Shown in pieces: positions 1 through 8,125 of a stretch of 64,000 nt of DNA (the stretch's first letter is position 1; the number at the start of each line of letters is the position of its first letter). Origin of the DNA: Chryseobacterium gallinarum. GTDB taxonomy: Bacteria > Bacteroidota > Bacteroidia > Flavobacteriales > Weeksellaceae. A program made the translations under genes and the position numbers. The notes under the pieces are model-generated. The model saw nothing but the letters and a program-made list of their open reading frames with translations, was not told where the DNA came from and made no database searches. The DNA is taken from positions 248,001 through 312,000 of the forward strand of contig NZ_CP009928.1 of NCBI RefSeq assembly GCF_001021975.1, written 5' to 3'.

Positions 1-1
1 C

Positions 2-211
2 AATAAGGCTTCTTTGGAAAAAGCTATTGCCTGGGCGCAGGAATCTGTAAAGAAAGACCAGAACTACGCCAATACAGATACACTGGCTAATCTTTACAAT
101 AAAATCGGGGATAAGAAAAATGCCAAACTATGGGCTGAAAAGTCTATTGAGTTGGCAAAAAGCACCGGAGAGGATTTTTCAGACACTGAAAAATTACTGA
201 AAAGCTTATAA
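2..211 (+). CDS. C-terminal fragment of a TPR-like protein (partial, 5' end outside window)
   Basis: The open frame is already running at the window edge (codons from base 2) and ends in TAA at 211. The 69 visible residues form two to three amphipathic helices with a TPR-like pattern (paired helices around AxxWAxxS and AKLWAEKSIELAK) and end in a Leu/Lys-rich helix. Such tails occur on many flavobacterial periplasmic proteins, including thioredoxin-like ones, but the catalytic part is not visible, so no function is assigned. A terminator follows directly, so this is the last gene of its transcript. Confidence 0.6.
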   Translation, partial: NKASLEKAIAWAQESVKKDQNYANTDTLANLYNKIGDKKNAKLWAEKSIELAKSTGEDFSDTEKLLKSL

Positions 212-224
212 TAATATAAAAAGC

Positions 225-254
225 AAAAACCGCAGGAGACTCTGCGGTTTTTTT
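225..254 (+). terminator. Rho-independent terminator after the TPR-like gene
   Basis: An 11-bp perfect hairpin (arms 225-235 and 242-252, centred on CCGCAG/CTGCGG) is followed by a T run. It lies 14 bases after the stop codon at 211. Confidence 0.85.
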
Positions 255-392
255 ATTGTATAAATTCCCTTAGCTCTTAGATTTTGTTTCTAATTTTAAG
301 ATATCGGAAAATGATTCTGTCTTCAACACAATGCTTTTAACTTAAAATACTAAAGTGTTCAAAACTTTTGAGACTTTGTGGTGGAGTTCTAA

Positions 393-427
393 CCACTGAT
401 GACACAGATTGACACAGATGTTTACGG
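393..427. repeat. Decayed copy of a dispersed intergenic repeat (ACACAGATT type)
   Basis: The stretch contains GACACAGATT followed at once by GACACAGATG. It resembles the segment at 2495-2528 (CGCAGATTCACTGATTACGC). Short GAT/CAGAT-rich repeats of this kind are scattered in Chryseobacterium-type genomes. The rest of 255-477 holds no gene that I can support. Confidence 0.4.
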
Positions 428-477
428 ATAGCTTTTAGTACACAAATAAAGCAAATACAGTGATTCGTAGTCTTCTA

Positions 478-1500
478 TTAATATTCAAAAAGGACACTTC
501 CCCATGTAAATCCGCTTCCGAAAGCAGAAAGAAGCACCAGATCCCCTCTCTTAATTTTTCCCTGTTCGATCGCCTCGCTTAAAGCAATTGGAATAGAAGC
601 AGCTGTAGTATTCCCGTATTTCTGGATATTATTAAATATTTTATCATTCGGTAAACCAAACTTCTCCTGAACAAACTGTGCAATTCTCAGGTTAGCCTGA
701 TGTGGAATAAACATATCCAGATCCTCAACAGTCTTTCCGGCTTTATTAAGCGCTTCCATCATCGTTTCCGGGAATCTTGTGACTGCATGCTTGAAGACAA
801 AGTTTCCATTCATAATCGGGTAAACTTCTTTATTCGTCACATGTTCAGGTTCTTTTCTCATTCTGTCACTCCATCCGAATTTAGAACCAGGGAACTGCGT
901 GCACAACTCATCTGCATATTTTCCCTCAGAATGCATATTTACAGCCAGAATATCTCCTGCATTTTCATCTTCAGTTGCAGAAAGTACAACGGCTCCTGCC
1001 CCATCTCCGAAAATTACAGAAACCCCTCTTCCTTCGTCAGAAAAATCTAATCCGAAAGAATGAACTTCTGCTCCTACAACAAGTATATTTTTATAAGTCC
1101 CGGATTTAATGAATGCATTGGCGACACTCATAGAATATACAAACCCGGAACACTGGTTTCTTACATCTAATGCTCCGATGGTATCACAGCCTAACATATC
1201 CTGCAGCAATACTCCACATCCGGGAAAATAGTAATCGGGAGAAAGGGTTGCAAACACAATATAATCTATATCTTTGGGAGTAAGACCTGCATTCTCAAGC
1301 GCTTTTTCAGCAGCCTTACAACCTAAATATGCAGTGGTCTCCTGGGAATCATTTCTGTTTTTTCTGTGTCTTCGTTCCTTGATGCCTGTTCTCTCTGTAA
1401 TCCATTCATCATTAGTAGTCATTAGTTTGGCTAAATCATCATTTGTAACAACGTTATCTGGAACATAAAATCCCACACCTTTTATTGTACTTTTAATCAT
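478..1500 (-). CDS. fabH: 3-oxoacyl-ACP synthase III (FabH-type ketoacyl synthase)
   Basis: This 340-residue protein has the normal length for KAS III, the enzyme that condenses acetyl-CoA or a branched acyl-CoA with malonyl-ACP to start fatty acid synthesis. The catalytic triad is visible: Cys117 in NQCSGF, His267 in IPHQAN and Asn297 in YGNTTAASIP. The C-terminal GSGFTWGS glycine-rich loop is also typical. It stands alone and diverges from corA across 73 bp. Flavobacteria often carry several FabH paralogues, some in flexirubin or other secondary pathways. Family is certain; whether this is the housekeeping copy is not. Confidence 0.9.
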   Translation of the reverse strand: MIKSTIKGVGFYVPDNVVTNDDLAKLMTTNDEWITERTGIKERRHRKNRNDSQETTAYLGCKAAEKALENAGLTPKDIDYIVFATLSPDYYFPGCGVLLQDMLGCDTIGALDVRNQCSGFVYSMSVANAFIKSGTYKNILVVGAEVHSFGLDFSDEGRGVSVIFGDGAGAVVLSATEDENAGDILAVNMHSEGKYADELCTQFPGSKFGWSDRMRKEPEHVTNKEVYPIMNGNFVFKHAVTRFPETMMEALNKAGKTVEDLDMFIPHQANLRIAQFVQEKFGLPNDKIFNNIQKYGNTTAASIPIALSEAIEQGKIKRGDLVLLSAFGSGFTWGSVLFEY

Positions 1501-1518
1501 ATAGTTTTATAATTTTGG

Positions 1519-1526
1519 CAAAGATA
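1519..1526 (-). promoter_or_regulatory. -7 promoter box of fabH
   Basis: Read on the minus strand this is TATCTTTG, an exact match to the Bacteroidota -7 consensus TAnnTTTG, ending 18 nt before the fabH start codon. A TTG lies about 24 nt further upstream, which is slightly long for a -33 element. Confidence 0.55.
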
Positions 1527-1561
1527 GAACTTATTTAACACATAGTATTTCAAAATATTAG

Positions 1562-1569
1562 TATTTTTA
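1562..1569 (+). promoter_or_regulatory. Probable -7 box of corA (TATTTTTA)
   Basis: One mismatch from TAnnTTTG. It ends only 4 nt before the corA ATG at 1574, so transcription from it would give an almost leaderless mRNA. No good -33 TTG is seen. Confidence 0.4.
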
Positions 1570-1573
1570 CTTT

Positions 1574-2473
1574 ATGCCAATTGATACAATATACAGAAGC
1601 ACCCACTGCGAATGGGTAGATGTAGAGGCTCCTACTGCAGAAGACCTGAAATTCCTTCATGAACGATATGAAATCAACAATCTTCTTCTGGAAGACACCA
1701 TAGATCCCAATCACCTTCCGAAATATGAAGAAGATGGTAGTGTGAAATTTTTCCTTCTTCGTGAAAGCACGGAACTGGAACGAAAAAACCTCAACACAAT
1801 CAGTGATATCAGTACAAAAATTGCGATTTTTTTGCTGGACAAAACGATTATCACCATTCACAGGATGAAAACCAGGAGTATTTCTGAAACGAAAAAAAAG
1901 CTTACAGGATCACAGGAAGAAACAACTCCGGAAAAAGTTGCGTTAATGATTGCCATCTTAATTATGAAAAGTTTTGATGATGAATCTATCAGCCTGCTGG
2001 AAACTATGGATAATATCGAAAATGAAATCTTCCTGAAAAACACCAATCATACCAGCCAGATCAGAAGGTTGTACAAGCTGAAACGAAAATCGGGACTCAA
2101 TTCCCGGGTTCTGGTTATTTCTACGGATGCCATTGATAAATTCAAATTATTAAATTTACAGGATTCCCAGATTGTTGACTTAAAAGACAAGCATAAAGAT
2201 GTAGTTGCGGATTTTGACCATTTAAACGCCCAGATTACCAACCTTATTTCCATGTTTCTTGCGCTCTCTGATCAGAAAGCCAATCAGGTGATGAAAGTTT
2301 TGGCTATTTATTCGGTATATTTTTTACCGATAACATTCATCGCCGGGGTTTACGGGATGAATTTTGATAATATGCCTGAGCTTCATCACAAATATGGCTA
2401 TTACTTTACGTTAGGAGGTATGGCACTGGTTGTTATCAGTACGTTTATTTATGTGAGACGCAGACAATGGTGA
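1574..2473 (+). CDS. corA: CorA family magnesium/divalent cation transporter
   Basis: The 299-residue protein has the CorA layout: a long, charged, mostly helical cytoplasmic N-terminal domain followed by two membrane segments at the C terminus. The signature YGMN selectivity motif is at about residues 260-263 (GMNFDNMPE), just after the first membrane helix (AIYSVYFLPITFIAGV). The second helix is followed by the basic tail RRRQW. It would form a homopentameric inner-membrane Mg2+ channel. The ATG at 1574 is chosen because a near-consensus -7 box ends 4 nt upstream. The gene is monocistronic and divergent from fabH. Confidence 0.9.
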   Translation: MPIDTIYRSTHCEWVDVEAPTAEDLKFLHERYEINNLLLEDTIDPNHLPKYEEDGSVKFFLLRESTELERKNLNTISDISTKIAIFLLDKTIITIHRMKTRSISETKKKLTGSQEETTPEKVALMIAILIMKSFDDESISLLETMDNIENEIFLKNTNHTSQIRRLYKLKRKSGLNSRVLVISTDAIDKFKLLNLQDSQIVDLKDKHKDVVADFDHLNAQITNLISMFLALSDQKANQVMKVLAIYSVYFLPITFIAGVYGMNFDNMPELHHKYGYYFTLGGMALVVISTFIYVRRRQW

Positions 2474-2494
2474 TTTTTACAGATAGATTCTATA

Positions 2495-2528
2495 TTTCTC
2501 GCAGATTCACTGATTACGCAGATGATTA
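2495..2528. repeat. Dispersed intergenic repeat (GATTACGCAGATGATTA type)
   Basis: It contains CGCAGATTCACTGATTACGC and CAGATGATTA, an alternating GCAGATT/GATTACG pattern like the copy at 393-427. It lies in the corA to patatin gap. Confidence 0.4.
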
Positions 2529-2717
2529 TTGAATATCGTGCCTAATCTTATTGATCTTAAGTAACAATCTCTGATTTTTTCTTTGTCATCAATCCTGGCT
2601 ATTAACAATCTTTAATAAAACAGGCTTAGGGTGTCCAAATAAATAGTAATTTAGAGATTGTTTCTCCTATGGTTCGTAATGACCTTTAAAAACGATTACA
2701 AGCAAAAACTTAAGCCT

Positions 2718-4304
2718 ATGAAAACTGAAACCCTTAATAAAATTCTGGAAGATGATTCCCTTTCACAGGCGTCTAAAGACAAGCTTGCTGCTTTGCACGG
2801 GAATATTTCTGCCAAAGAATTTTCTGACCTTTTGGATGCGGAGGGCAATCAGTATATAGAATTTGTACAGGAAGGAGGCGGTGTCTGGGGAAGCGCCCTG
2901 GTAGGTTATCTTTATGGATTGGAAATCTTCGGGATCCGATTTTTGAAAGTAGCAGGAACCAGTGCCGGAGCCATCAATACCATGCTTATTGCAGCCTGCA
3001 AAACAAAGGAAGAGCCTAAAAGTGAGCTAATCAAAGAAATTCTGTTCAGCTGGGATTTTGCTGATTTTATGGATGGGAAAACGTATGTAAAAACAACGCT
3101 GCATGCGATGCTCAACAATAAAAATTTCTTCAGGACCAATGCTATCATTGCAGTTATTTTGTTCATTATTCTTATCAGCATCCCCTTTGCTGCTCCCTCA
3201 GAAAGCATTCTGAGTGCAAAACTAATGTTTTTAATCCCTTTGATTCCGGCAGTTATTCTTTTTTTCTGCATCAAAAAATTATACAACAATTTCAGAAAAG
3301 AGAACAGCGGGCTTAACCCGGGAAATGTTTTTCTGAATACGATGAAAACAGCTCTGGATAGCTTTGGAATCAAAACGGTAGCGAATCTCAATGAAAAGTT
3401 TATACAAAAAGAGTATGGCCTCAACCTCAGCTACCGGTATGGGAACGGACAGGAATATTATAACCTTACTTTAGCAGGTATTGAAAAAATCAAAGCTAAA
3501 AATCTGGAACATATTGATCAGACAAGATATAAGATTTTTTATGACAGTGCCGTTAATAATGATTATTATAAAAACAATCCATTTTATCTCCTCCGGTCGG
3601 AATATGTTATCATTACTACGGATATCAATGCCAAAATAAAGGTAGAGCTGCCTACTATGGCTAATTTATACTGGTCTGAAGAGGAACTGAAACACATAAG
3701 CCCGGCAGAATTTGTGAGAGCATCCATGTCTGTTCCTTTTTTCTTTGAGCCTTTTCAGAAAAGAATTAATAAGGATGAAGATTCTGTGAAGTATGCCTGG
3801 AAATTCTGGATGAATACCCAACAGGAAAACATTAATCCTGTGGGAGTTTTTATTGACGGTGGCAGCATTTCCAATTTTCCTATTGACCTGTTTCATGCTG
3901 ATGAAGTTTTTTATCCCAGAATGCCTCTTTTCGGGGTACAGCTGACAAGTGATTCTGATCTTCTTTCTGAAAAGGGAAAAACTAGCGGGGAAATCCTTAA
4001 AACTCCTTTCAGCTACGCCGGAAATATTATCAGTACTTTAAAAGGGTTTAATGATAAAACCTTTCTTACCAAGCATAGTTTCTATCGTTTATACAGTATA
4101 CAAACCGTCAATTGTGGCACCAGCAGCTGGCTGAATTTCTTTATGAAGCAGGAAGAGAAAGAGGATCTTTTCAACAGAGGCTTTCAGGCAGCCCTTGACT
4201 TCCTTAATCAATTTGACTGGGAAAAATACAAAGATGAACGCATGATGCTTACCATGAAGGAGAAAAAAATACTGAAGGAAGAGGATACACCGACGGTGGG
4301 GTAA
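2718..4304 (+). CDS. Patatin-like phospholipase with two internal membrane segments
   Basis: Starting at the ATG at 2718 the protein has 528 residues. The three patatin landmarks are present: the oxyanion glycine loop QEGGGVWG (about 51-58), the nucleophile elbow GTSAG with Ser82, and the catalytic Asp in DGGSISNFP (Asp380). The family hydrolyses acyl esters of lipids with a Ser-Asp dyad. Two hydrophobic stretches around residues 145-200 (AVILFIILISIPFA and LIPLIPAVILFF) lie inside the catalytic domain, which is unusual and suggests membrane anchoring. An ATG at 2679 and a TTG at 2658 are in frame upstream, but the residues they add look unlike a domain start. There is no signal peptide. Confidence 0.82.
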   Translation: MKTETLNKILEDDSLSQASKDKLAALHGNISAKEFSDLLDAEGNQYIEFVQEGGGVWGSALVGYLYGLEIFGIRFLKVAGTSAGAINTMLIAACKTKEEPKSELIKEILFSWDFADFMDGKTYVKTTLHAMLNNKNFFRTNAIIAVILFIILISIPFAAPSESILSAKLMFLIPLIPAVILFFCIKKLYNNFRKENSGLNPGNVFLNTMKTALDSFGIKTVANLNEKFIQKEYGLNLSYRYGNGQEYYNLTLAGIEKIKAKNLEHIDQTRYKIFYDSAVNNDYYKNNPFYLLRSEYVIITTDINAKIKVELPTMANLYWSEEELKHISPAEFVRASMSVPFFFEPFQKRINKDEDSVKYAWKFWMNTQQENINPVGVFIDGGSISNFPIDLFHADEVFYPRMPLFGVQLTSDSDLLSEKGKTSGEILKTPFSYAGNIISTLKGFNDKTFLTKHSFYRLYSIQTVNCGTSSWLNFFMKQEEKEDLFNRGFQAALDFLNQFDWEKYKDERMMLTMKEKKILKEEDTPTVG

Positions 4305-4413
4305 GTTTTTTTTTAAGTATTTTAGCCCAAAGAATCAACAGAGGTTTGAATAATGACGTGAACCGTTCACAAAAAATTCGGAACAAATCTGGATTCACGA
4401 AAACTTACACACC

Positions 4414-5388
4414 ATGGAGATACAAAATTCATTGAAAAAAGAAACAACTGAAAGGCTTGCTTATCTTTTTTTCATGGACCAGCATTATTACTCAAAAGAA
4501 TACCTACAAGCAGTCCGGGAAGAATTACAGGACAGGAATTACAATTTCAATAACCTGAATGAACATTTATACATCCGATATTTCATGGAAGATCTGTATA
4601 TAGGCTGGAGAAAGGAAGCAAAAAGAATGTTTGCAGAACTTTCCGCCAATGGATGGACCTATCAACAGCCGATATATTATAAATATTCATGGGGTTCTTT
4701 TACCATGAAAGGATTCCATACGGATGCTCATGAGCTATTGCATTCCATTTTGAACAAATATTTGAATATATACGGGGAAACCTGCTCTTCCTGTGGAAGC
4801 AAAAAACAAGTGTCCGGATCATTGGAAGAACCTTTATGCAGAAAATGCGAACTTAAAATACTAAAAAAGAGACGAATCAAAAATATCAATAAGTTTGGTT
4901 TCACTTATTATCGTAACAAGTTTCAACATGTTTTATGGACAGAAATCAAAAGAATAGAATTTGTGGTCACTGATGATCATTCTTTTGGTATTACCTTGAG
5001 CAAATTAACCGAGAAGGAAGAGCTGGAAAAAGAATACGATGAACATGATACAATCTCATTCCATAGTGATTCCTGTAATTTCTTCAAGCTGGTGACAAAG
5101 ATTCCAAAAGAACTGCTTACGGAGCATCAATACAGGGAAATCCATAATATTTGCAATCATTTTGAAAAATGTATGGTCTGTCATCGAAAATCAGTGTTTG
5201 ACGACCAATGTCTCATTTGCAGAAATAAAATAAGTTTCATTGAGTCTCCCAGCTCAAAAAGCCTGGAACGTTTCAAAACCAAAGCCGGAATATTGGCGTA
5301 TAGGCAAAAAGATTTCAAAAGAATCTTAAAAGTGCTGCCCGCGTACAAATATTCTTACGAAACCGACTCTTTTTTCAAATCAAAATAA
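4414..5388 (+). CDS. Unrecognised protein with two zinc-ribbon-like CxxC pairs
   Basis: I do not recognise this 324-residue protein. It has two four-cysteine knuckles: Cys124/127 with Cys142/145, and Cys253/256 with Cys266/269. Both look like structural Zn sites. The N-terminal 110 residues are helical and aromatic-rich; there is no signal peptide or membrane helix, so it is probably cytoplasmic. The ATG at 4414 begins MEIQNSLKKE. The next gene starts 8 nt after its stop, so the two are probably one transcript and work together. No enzymatic motif was found. Confidence 0.7.
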   Translation: MEIQNSLKKETTERLAYLFFMDQHYYSKEYLQAVREELQDRNYNFNNLNEHLYIRYFMEDLYIGWRKEAKRMFAELSANGWTYQQPIYYKYSWGSFTMKGFHTDAHELLHSILNKYLNIYGETCSSCGSKKQVSGSLEEPLCRKCELKILKKRRIKNINKFGFTYYRNKFQHVLWTEIKRIEFVVTDDHSFGITLSKLTEKEELEKEYDEHDTISFHSDSCNFFKLVTKIPKELLTEHQYREIHNICNHFEKCMVCHRKSVFDDQCLICRNKISFIESPSSKSLERFKTKAGILAYRQKDFKRILKVLPAYKYSYETDSFFKSK

Positions 5389-5396
5389 CGGCAATT

Positions 5397-6152
5397 ATGG
5401 GTGGGTTTATAGAATTATACAAGATTGATAAAGTTAAGATCAAAGAAAACCTGTATCCAAAAATTTCGGATACAAGTCTTCCTGATGTGTTTCTGGAGAC
5501 CATTGATAAAAGGTTTGGAAGCTTTCGTGACTTTCTGAAGAGCGAACCTGAATTTTCTGCTATATCCTATGAAAGTATTCTGAAAAAACTTCAGCAAGAA
5601 GATTATACTTTAGAAAACGAAGAATTTACTGCTCTTTTTGATTGGTTTACCTGGTATTATCAAAATGATCATGAAGGAGATGAAGAAATATTTGCCCATC
5701 ATGGATTCATCAGCATCTGGCATCTGACTACCCGCTATGAAGTTCCGCTTCTCTTTTCAGTTACAGCAATGGGAATTGAAGAATTTTATATTCCTCTTCT
5801 TGATCATGCTCAGGAACTGACAATTGACAGGATCTTAAGCAGTAATGATCTTCTGCTTATGGTTGATTACCTTATTCTTCTTTCCTTTAAAGTAGCTGTT
5901 TATATGGATTCTCCGGATGTAGAGCTAATGAGACAATCACTTGAAATCTCAAAGTTTGACACGTCTTTTAATCTTCATATCAGTACAGAAAAACATTTAA
6001 ATACCTATCTTCAGGACCATGACTACATGTACCGTAATGAAATGACACATCTCCTTGAAGGAGGTTATGAATATATTCCCGGAATCATGATGAACATTAA
6101 AGAGAATCTTGGCAGTTATGAAGGGCCAATTTACCTTGACCAAAGCTACTAG
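5397..6152 (+). CDS. Unrecognised cytoplasmic protein, second gene of the zinc-ribbon unit
   Basis: The 251-residue acidic, aromatic-rich protein has no signal peptide, membrane helix or motif that I can name. It starts 8 nt after the stop of the zinc-ribbon gene, so translational coupling is likely. Its last 56 bases overlap the 3' end of the oppositely oriented oxidoreductase gene (6097-6684), so its final 18 codons are read on both strands. It could be an accessory partner of the zinc-ribbon protein, but this rests on spacing only. Confidence 0.65.
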   Translation: MGGFIELYKIDKVKIKENLYPKISDTSLPDVFLETIDKRFGSFRDFLKSEPEFSAISYESILKKLQQEDYTLENEEFTALFDWFTWYYQNDHEGDEEIFAHHGFISIWHLTTRYEVPLLFSVTAMGIEEFYIPLLDHAQELTIDRILSSNDLLLMVDYLILLSFKVAVYMDSPDVELMRQSLEISKFDTSFNLHISTEKHLNTYLQDHDYMYRNEMTHLLEGGYEYIPGIMMNIKENLGSYEGPIYLDQSY

Positions 6153-6684
6153 TCGAAAGTGTATTCAAAAAATCAAGATACATAGGAACACTCTTTTCAA
6201 TCCATTTATCCGAAGAGTCACGTTCTATCCCGTAATAAACAAATGGTTCTTTATATTCTGCCTTTATATAATCAAAGGTCAGCTCATAAGGCCTGAAAAG
6301 TTCCTTCATTGTATATTTATATTTTCCTGAAGCAGAATATCCTTCTTCATCAATTCCTGCAGTCACAGCCAAAGTCATTCTTTTTCCGGCCAGTTTATAG
6401 CCGCTGTTGCTTCCGTAAGCCCAGCCATGCAAAATAACTTCATCTAACCATTGTTTCAGAAGTGGCGGACTGCTGAACCAGTAAAATGGAAACTGGAACA
6501 CAATCGTATCATGAGCTTCCATAAGTGTCTGTTCCTTCGCTACATTAATTTTACCATCAGGATAAGCTTCGTACAGCTGGTGAACGGTATATTTTTCAGG
6601 GTATTTTTTCAGTTCTTCAATCCATCTTTTGTTGATGACAGATTTTTCAATGTCAGGGTGTGTTACAATCACTAAAGTCTTCAT
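6097..6684 (-). CDS. NAD(P)H-dependent flavodoxin-fold oxidoreductase (MdaB/YwrO/KefF type)
   Basis: The 195-residue protein begins with the flavodoxin-like strand MKTLVIVTHPD and continues with the family motif FQFPFYWFSSPPLLKQWLDE (about 82-101) and a glycine-rich FMN loop (GWAYG). Members are FMN- or FAD-dependent quinone or azo reductases that detoxify electrophiles by two-electron reduction. It is divergent from an HxlR-family regulator across 91 bp, a common pairing for quinone-responsive systems. An exact -7 box lies at 6704-6711. The 3' end overlaps the convergent gene by 56 nt. Confidence 0.85.
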   Translation of the reverse strand: MKTLVIVTHPDIEKSVINKRWIEELKKYPEKYTVHQLYEAYPDGKINVAKEQTLMEAHDTIVFQFPFYWFSSPPLLKQWLDEVILHGWAYGSNSGYKLAGKRMTLAVTAGIDEEGYSASGKYKYTMKELFRPYELTFDYIKAEYKEPFVYYGIERDSSDKWIEKSVPMYLDFLNTLSTSSFGQGKLALHNCQDSL

Positions 6685-6703
6685 TATATTTAAATTTCTA
6701 CAG

Positions 6704-6711
6704 CAAAATTA
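6704..6711 (-). promoter_or_regulatory. -7 promoter box of the oxidoreductase gene
   Basis: Read on the minus strand this is TAATTTTG, an exact TAnnTTTG match, 19 nt before the start codon at 6684. The candidate HxlR sites at 6714-6739 lie directly upstream of it, in the spacer towards -33. Confidence 0.55.
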
Positions 6712-6713
6712 CG

Positions 6714-6739
6714 GTACATAACCTACATTTCGTACATTA
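6714..6739 (-). promoter_or_regulatory. Candidate HxlR operator: two direct TWATGTAC repeats
   Basis: On the minus strand TAATGTAC and TTATGTAC are found 18 bp apart, just upstream of the -7 box of the oxidoreductase gene. Binding there would block RNA polymerase. A third related site, TACT-N12-AGTA at 6756-6775, abuts the regulator's own ATG. Inference from position and repetition only. Confidence 0.35.
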
Positions 6740-6775
6740 GCAACCAATTGTATGGTACTATAAAAAATGTAAGTA

Positions 6776-7156
6776 ATGACCAAAATAAAGGAAACCTCAA
6801 CCAATTTTGCCAATAAAAAAGCTCTTGCAGACGAATGTCCGGAAGTTTATGCATCCAACATCATCGGTGGTCAGTGGGCGCTTGCCATCTGCTGTTATCT
6901 GATTAATGGGAAAATGAGATTCGGGGAGCTCAAAAAAAAGCTTCACAATATTACTGAGCGTATGCTTACCTTACAGCTCCGTAGGCTGGAAGCAGACAAA
7001 ATTATTACCAGGACGGTTTTTGCTGAAGTACCTCCAAGAGTAGAATATGAGCTTACCGAAATCGGGTATAAACTGAAACCCATTATACAGGAATTTGAAA
7101 AATGGGGAAAAGAGCACAAAGAAATAACCCATAAAGAAGACCTGTCTAAAAGCTAA
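6776..7156 (+). CDS. HxlR family winged-helix transcriptional regulator
   Basis: The 126-residue protein carries the HxlR helix-turn-helix pattern: GGQWALAICCYLINGKMRFGEL, then ITERMLTLQLRRLEADKII, then the wing VPPRVEYELTEIGY. Family members bind DNA as dimers and often sense electrophiles or disulfide stress through a conserved N-terminal Cys, here Cys21 in DECPE. The divergent neighbour is a flavodoxin-fold reductase, so it likely represses that gene and itself until quinone-type stress modifies the Cys. Confidence 0.88.
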   Translation: MTKIKETSTNFANKKALADECPEVYASNIIGGQWALAICCYLINGKMRFGELKKKLHNITERMLTLQLRRLEADKIITRTVFAEVPPRVEYELTEIGYKLKPIIQEFEKWGKEHKEITHKEDLSKS

Positions 7157-7223
7157 AACTATATGAAATGACAAGTGAGCCTGTTATTGTATGAGATTCC
7201 ATTTATCATTCCATAAGTCTAAG

Positions 7224-7784
7224 TTATCTGTTGCTTATTATTTTCCACAAAGGTTTCTGAGCCAAAACTTTTGAGTGAATGGGGCAATTTTCAGCATGGG
7301 CACCTTCCAGATATCCGGTACTCATCAGGAATTCATTTACGATTTCCCCACCGGTAAATTTGAATGTTTTTTTGAAAATTTTCATCCATTCGGGTAAAGT
7401 TTTAGGGTGATGATACTCCAGCCATTTTTCAAATGACCCGAATTCTTTCTGAAGTTCAATAATAGTTTTCGCATTTTCAATTGCTGCATTCACTTTTAAC
7501 TTATTCCTGATAATACCACTGTCATTCAGCAACCTTTCACGATCCTCTTCTGTGTACGCAGCAATCTTGTGAATATCGAAGTTATCATAGGCCTTCCTGA
7601 AACTCTCCTCTTTTTTCAAAACCGTTTCCCAGCTCAAACCTGCCTGGTTGATCTCCAGGATCAGTCTGCCAAATAATTCATTATCATCATGGATCGGAAA
7701 CCCATAATAGTTATCGTGGTAATTTTTATGCAGCTCTTTTCTGCTTTCAGGCTTCATTGCTTCAATAGCTAAACAATAACTCAT
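7224..7784 (-). CDS. tag: DNA-3-methyladenine glycosylase I
   Basis: The 186-residue protein matches E. coli Tag in length and landmarks. It removes 3-methyladenine from alkylated DNA as the first step of base excision repair. Visible motifs are YHDNYYG near the N terminus, QAGLSWETVLKK (base-binding pocket, with the Glu and Trp of the family) and HAENCPIHSK near the C terminus. Cys4, the His of YHDN, and the His and Cys of HAENC correspond to the four zinc ligands of the family. It is a single-gene unit on the minus strand. Confidence 0.93.
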   Translation of the reverse strand: MSYCLAIEAMKPESRKELHKNYHDNYYGFPIHDDNELFGRLILEINQAGLSWETVLKKEESFRKAYDNFDIHKIAAYTEEDRERLLNDSGIIRNKLKVNAAIENAKTIIELQKEFGSFEKWLEYHHPKTLPEWMKIFKKTFKFTGGEIVNEFLMSTGYLEGAHAENCPIHSKVLAQKPLWKIISNR

Positions 7785-7943
7785 CTCAGTATGCTGTTTT
7801 AAAGTTTAAAATAATGGCATAAAGATAAGCCGGGATTGTGACAACTGTTAGTCAGTAGGGTTTATTTTTAAAGAAAGGAAGCGGGAGGCTGGAAGATGGG
7901 AGTTATATAGGCATGAAATTACTTATGAAAGTAAGAAAATTTT

Positions 7944-7995
7944 CCTTCTCTCGAAGGGGCGGCAAAAATTCTTTGAATTTTTGCCGCGGTGTTTT
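7944..7995. repeat. Dispersed imperfect palindrome (GCAAAAATTC type), copy 1
   Basis: Perfect 13-bp arms at 7959-7971 and 7975-7987 (GCGGCAAAAATTC and its complement) surround TTT, with CTCTCGAAGGGGC on one flank and GGTG on the other. Inverted, it matches the element at 50338-50387, including the purine-rich GAGAG/GAGGAG flank. It is too far from either gene to be a normal terminator. Confidence 0.6.
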
Positions 7996-8088
7996 TCTAT
8001 GAAAAAAATCACAGAGTATTCTCCGGAAATTTTTAAGCTCATTGATACCTGTTCCCACTGTTTATGTGTTGAGAATTTTTAAGATTTA

Positions 8089-8120
8089 TTGAACTCAAAT
8101 TAAAATAAAGTGTAGTTTTG
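8089..8120 (+). promoter_or_regulatory. Promoter of the small secreted protein gene (TTG-21-TAGTTTTG)
   Basis: TTG (8089-8091), a 21-nt spacer and the exact -7 box TAGTTTTG (8113-8120) form a good Bacteroidota promoter. The box ends 5 nt before the ATG at 8126, predicting a nearly leaderless mRNA. Confidence 0.6.
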
Positions 8121-8125
8121 TAATA

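Larger units (their letters stand above)
7785..8125. other. Intergenic region with two repeat elements
   Basis: This 341-bp gap holds a TGGAAG-type degenerate repeat (7874-7905), a long palindrome (7944-7995) and the promoter of the 8126 gene. A near-consensus box for tag (TATCTTTA on the minus strand, 7820-7827) is also visible. No gene is supported in it. Confidence 0.5.

Noticed and set aside
2912..3424. 170-codon antisense frame inside the patatin gene
   Set aside because: The opposite strand encodes conserved patatin motifs over the same bases; no independent evidence for an antisense gene.
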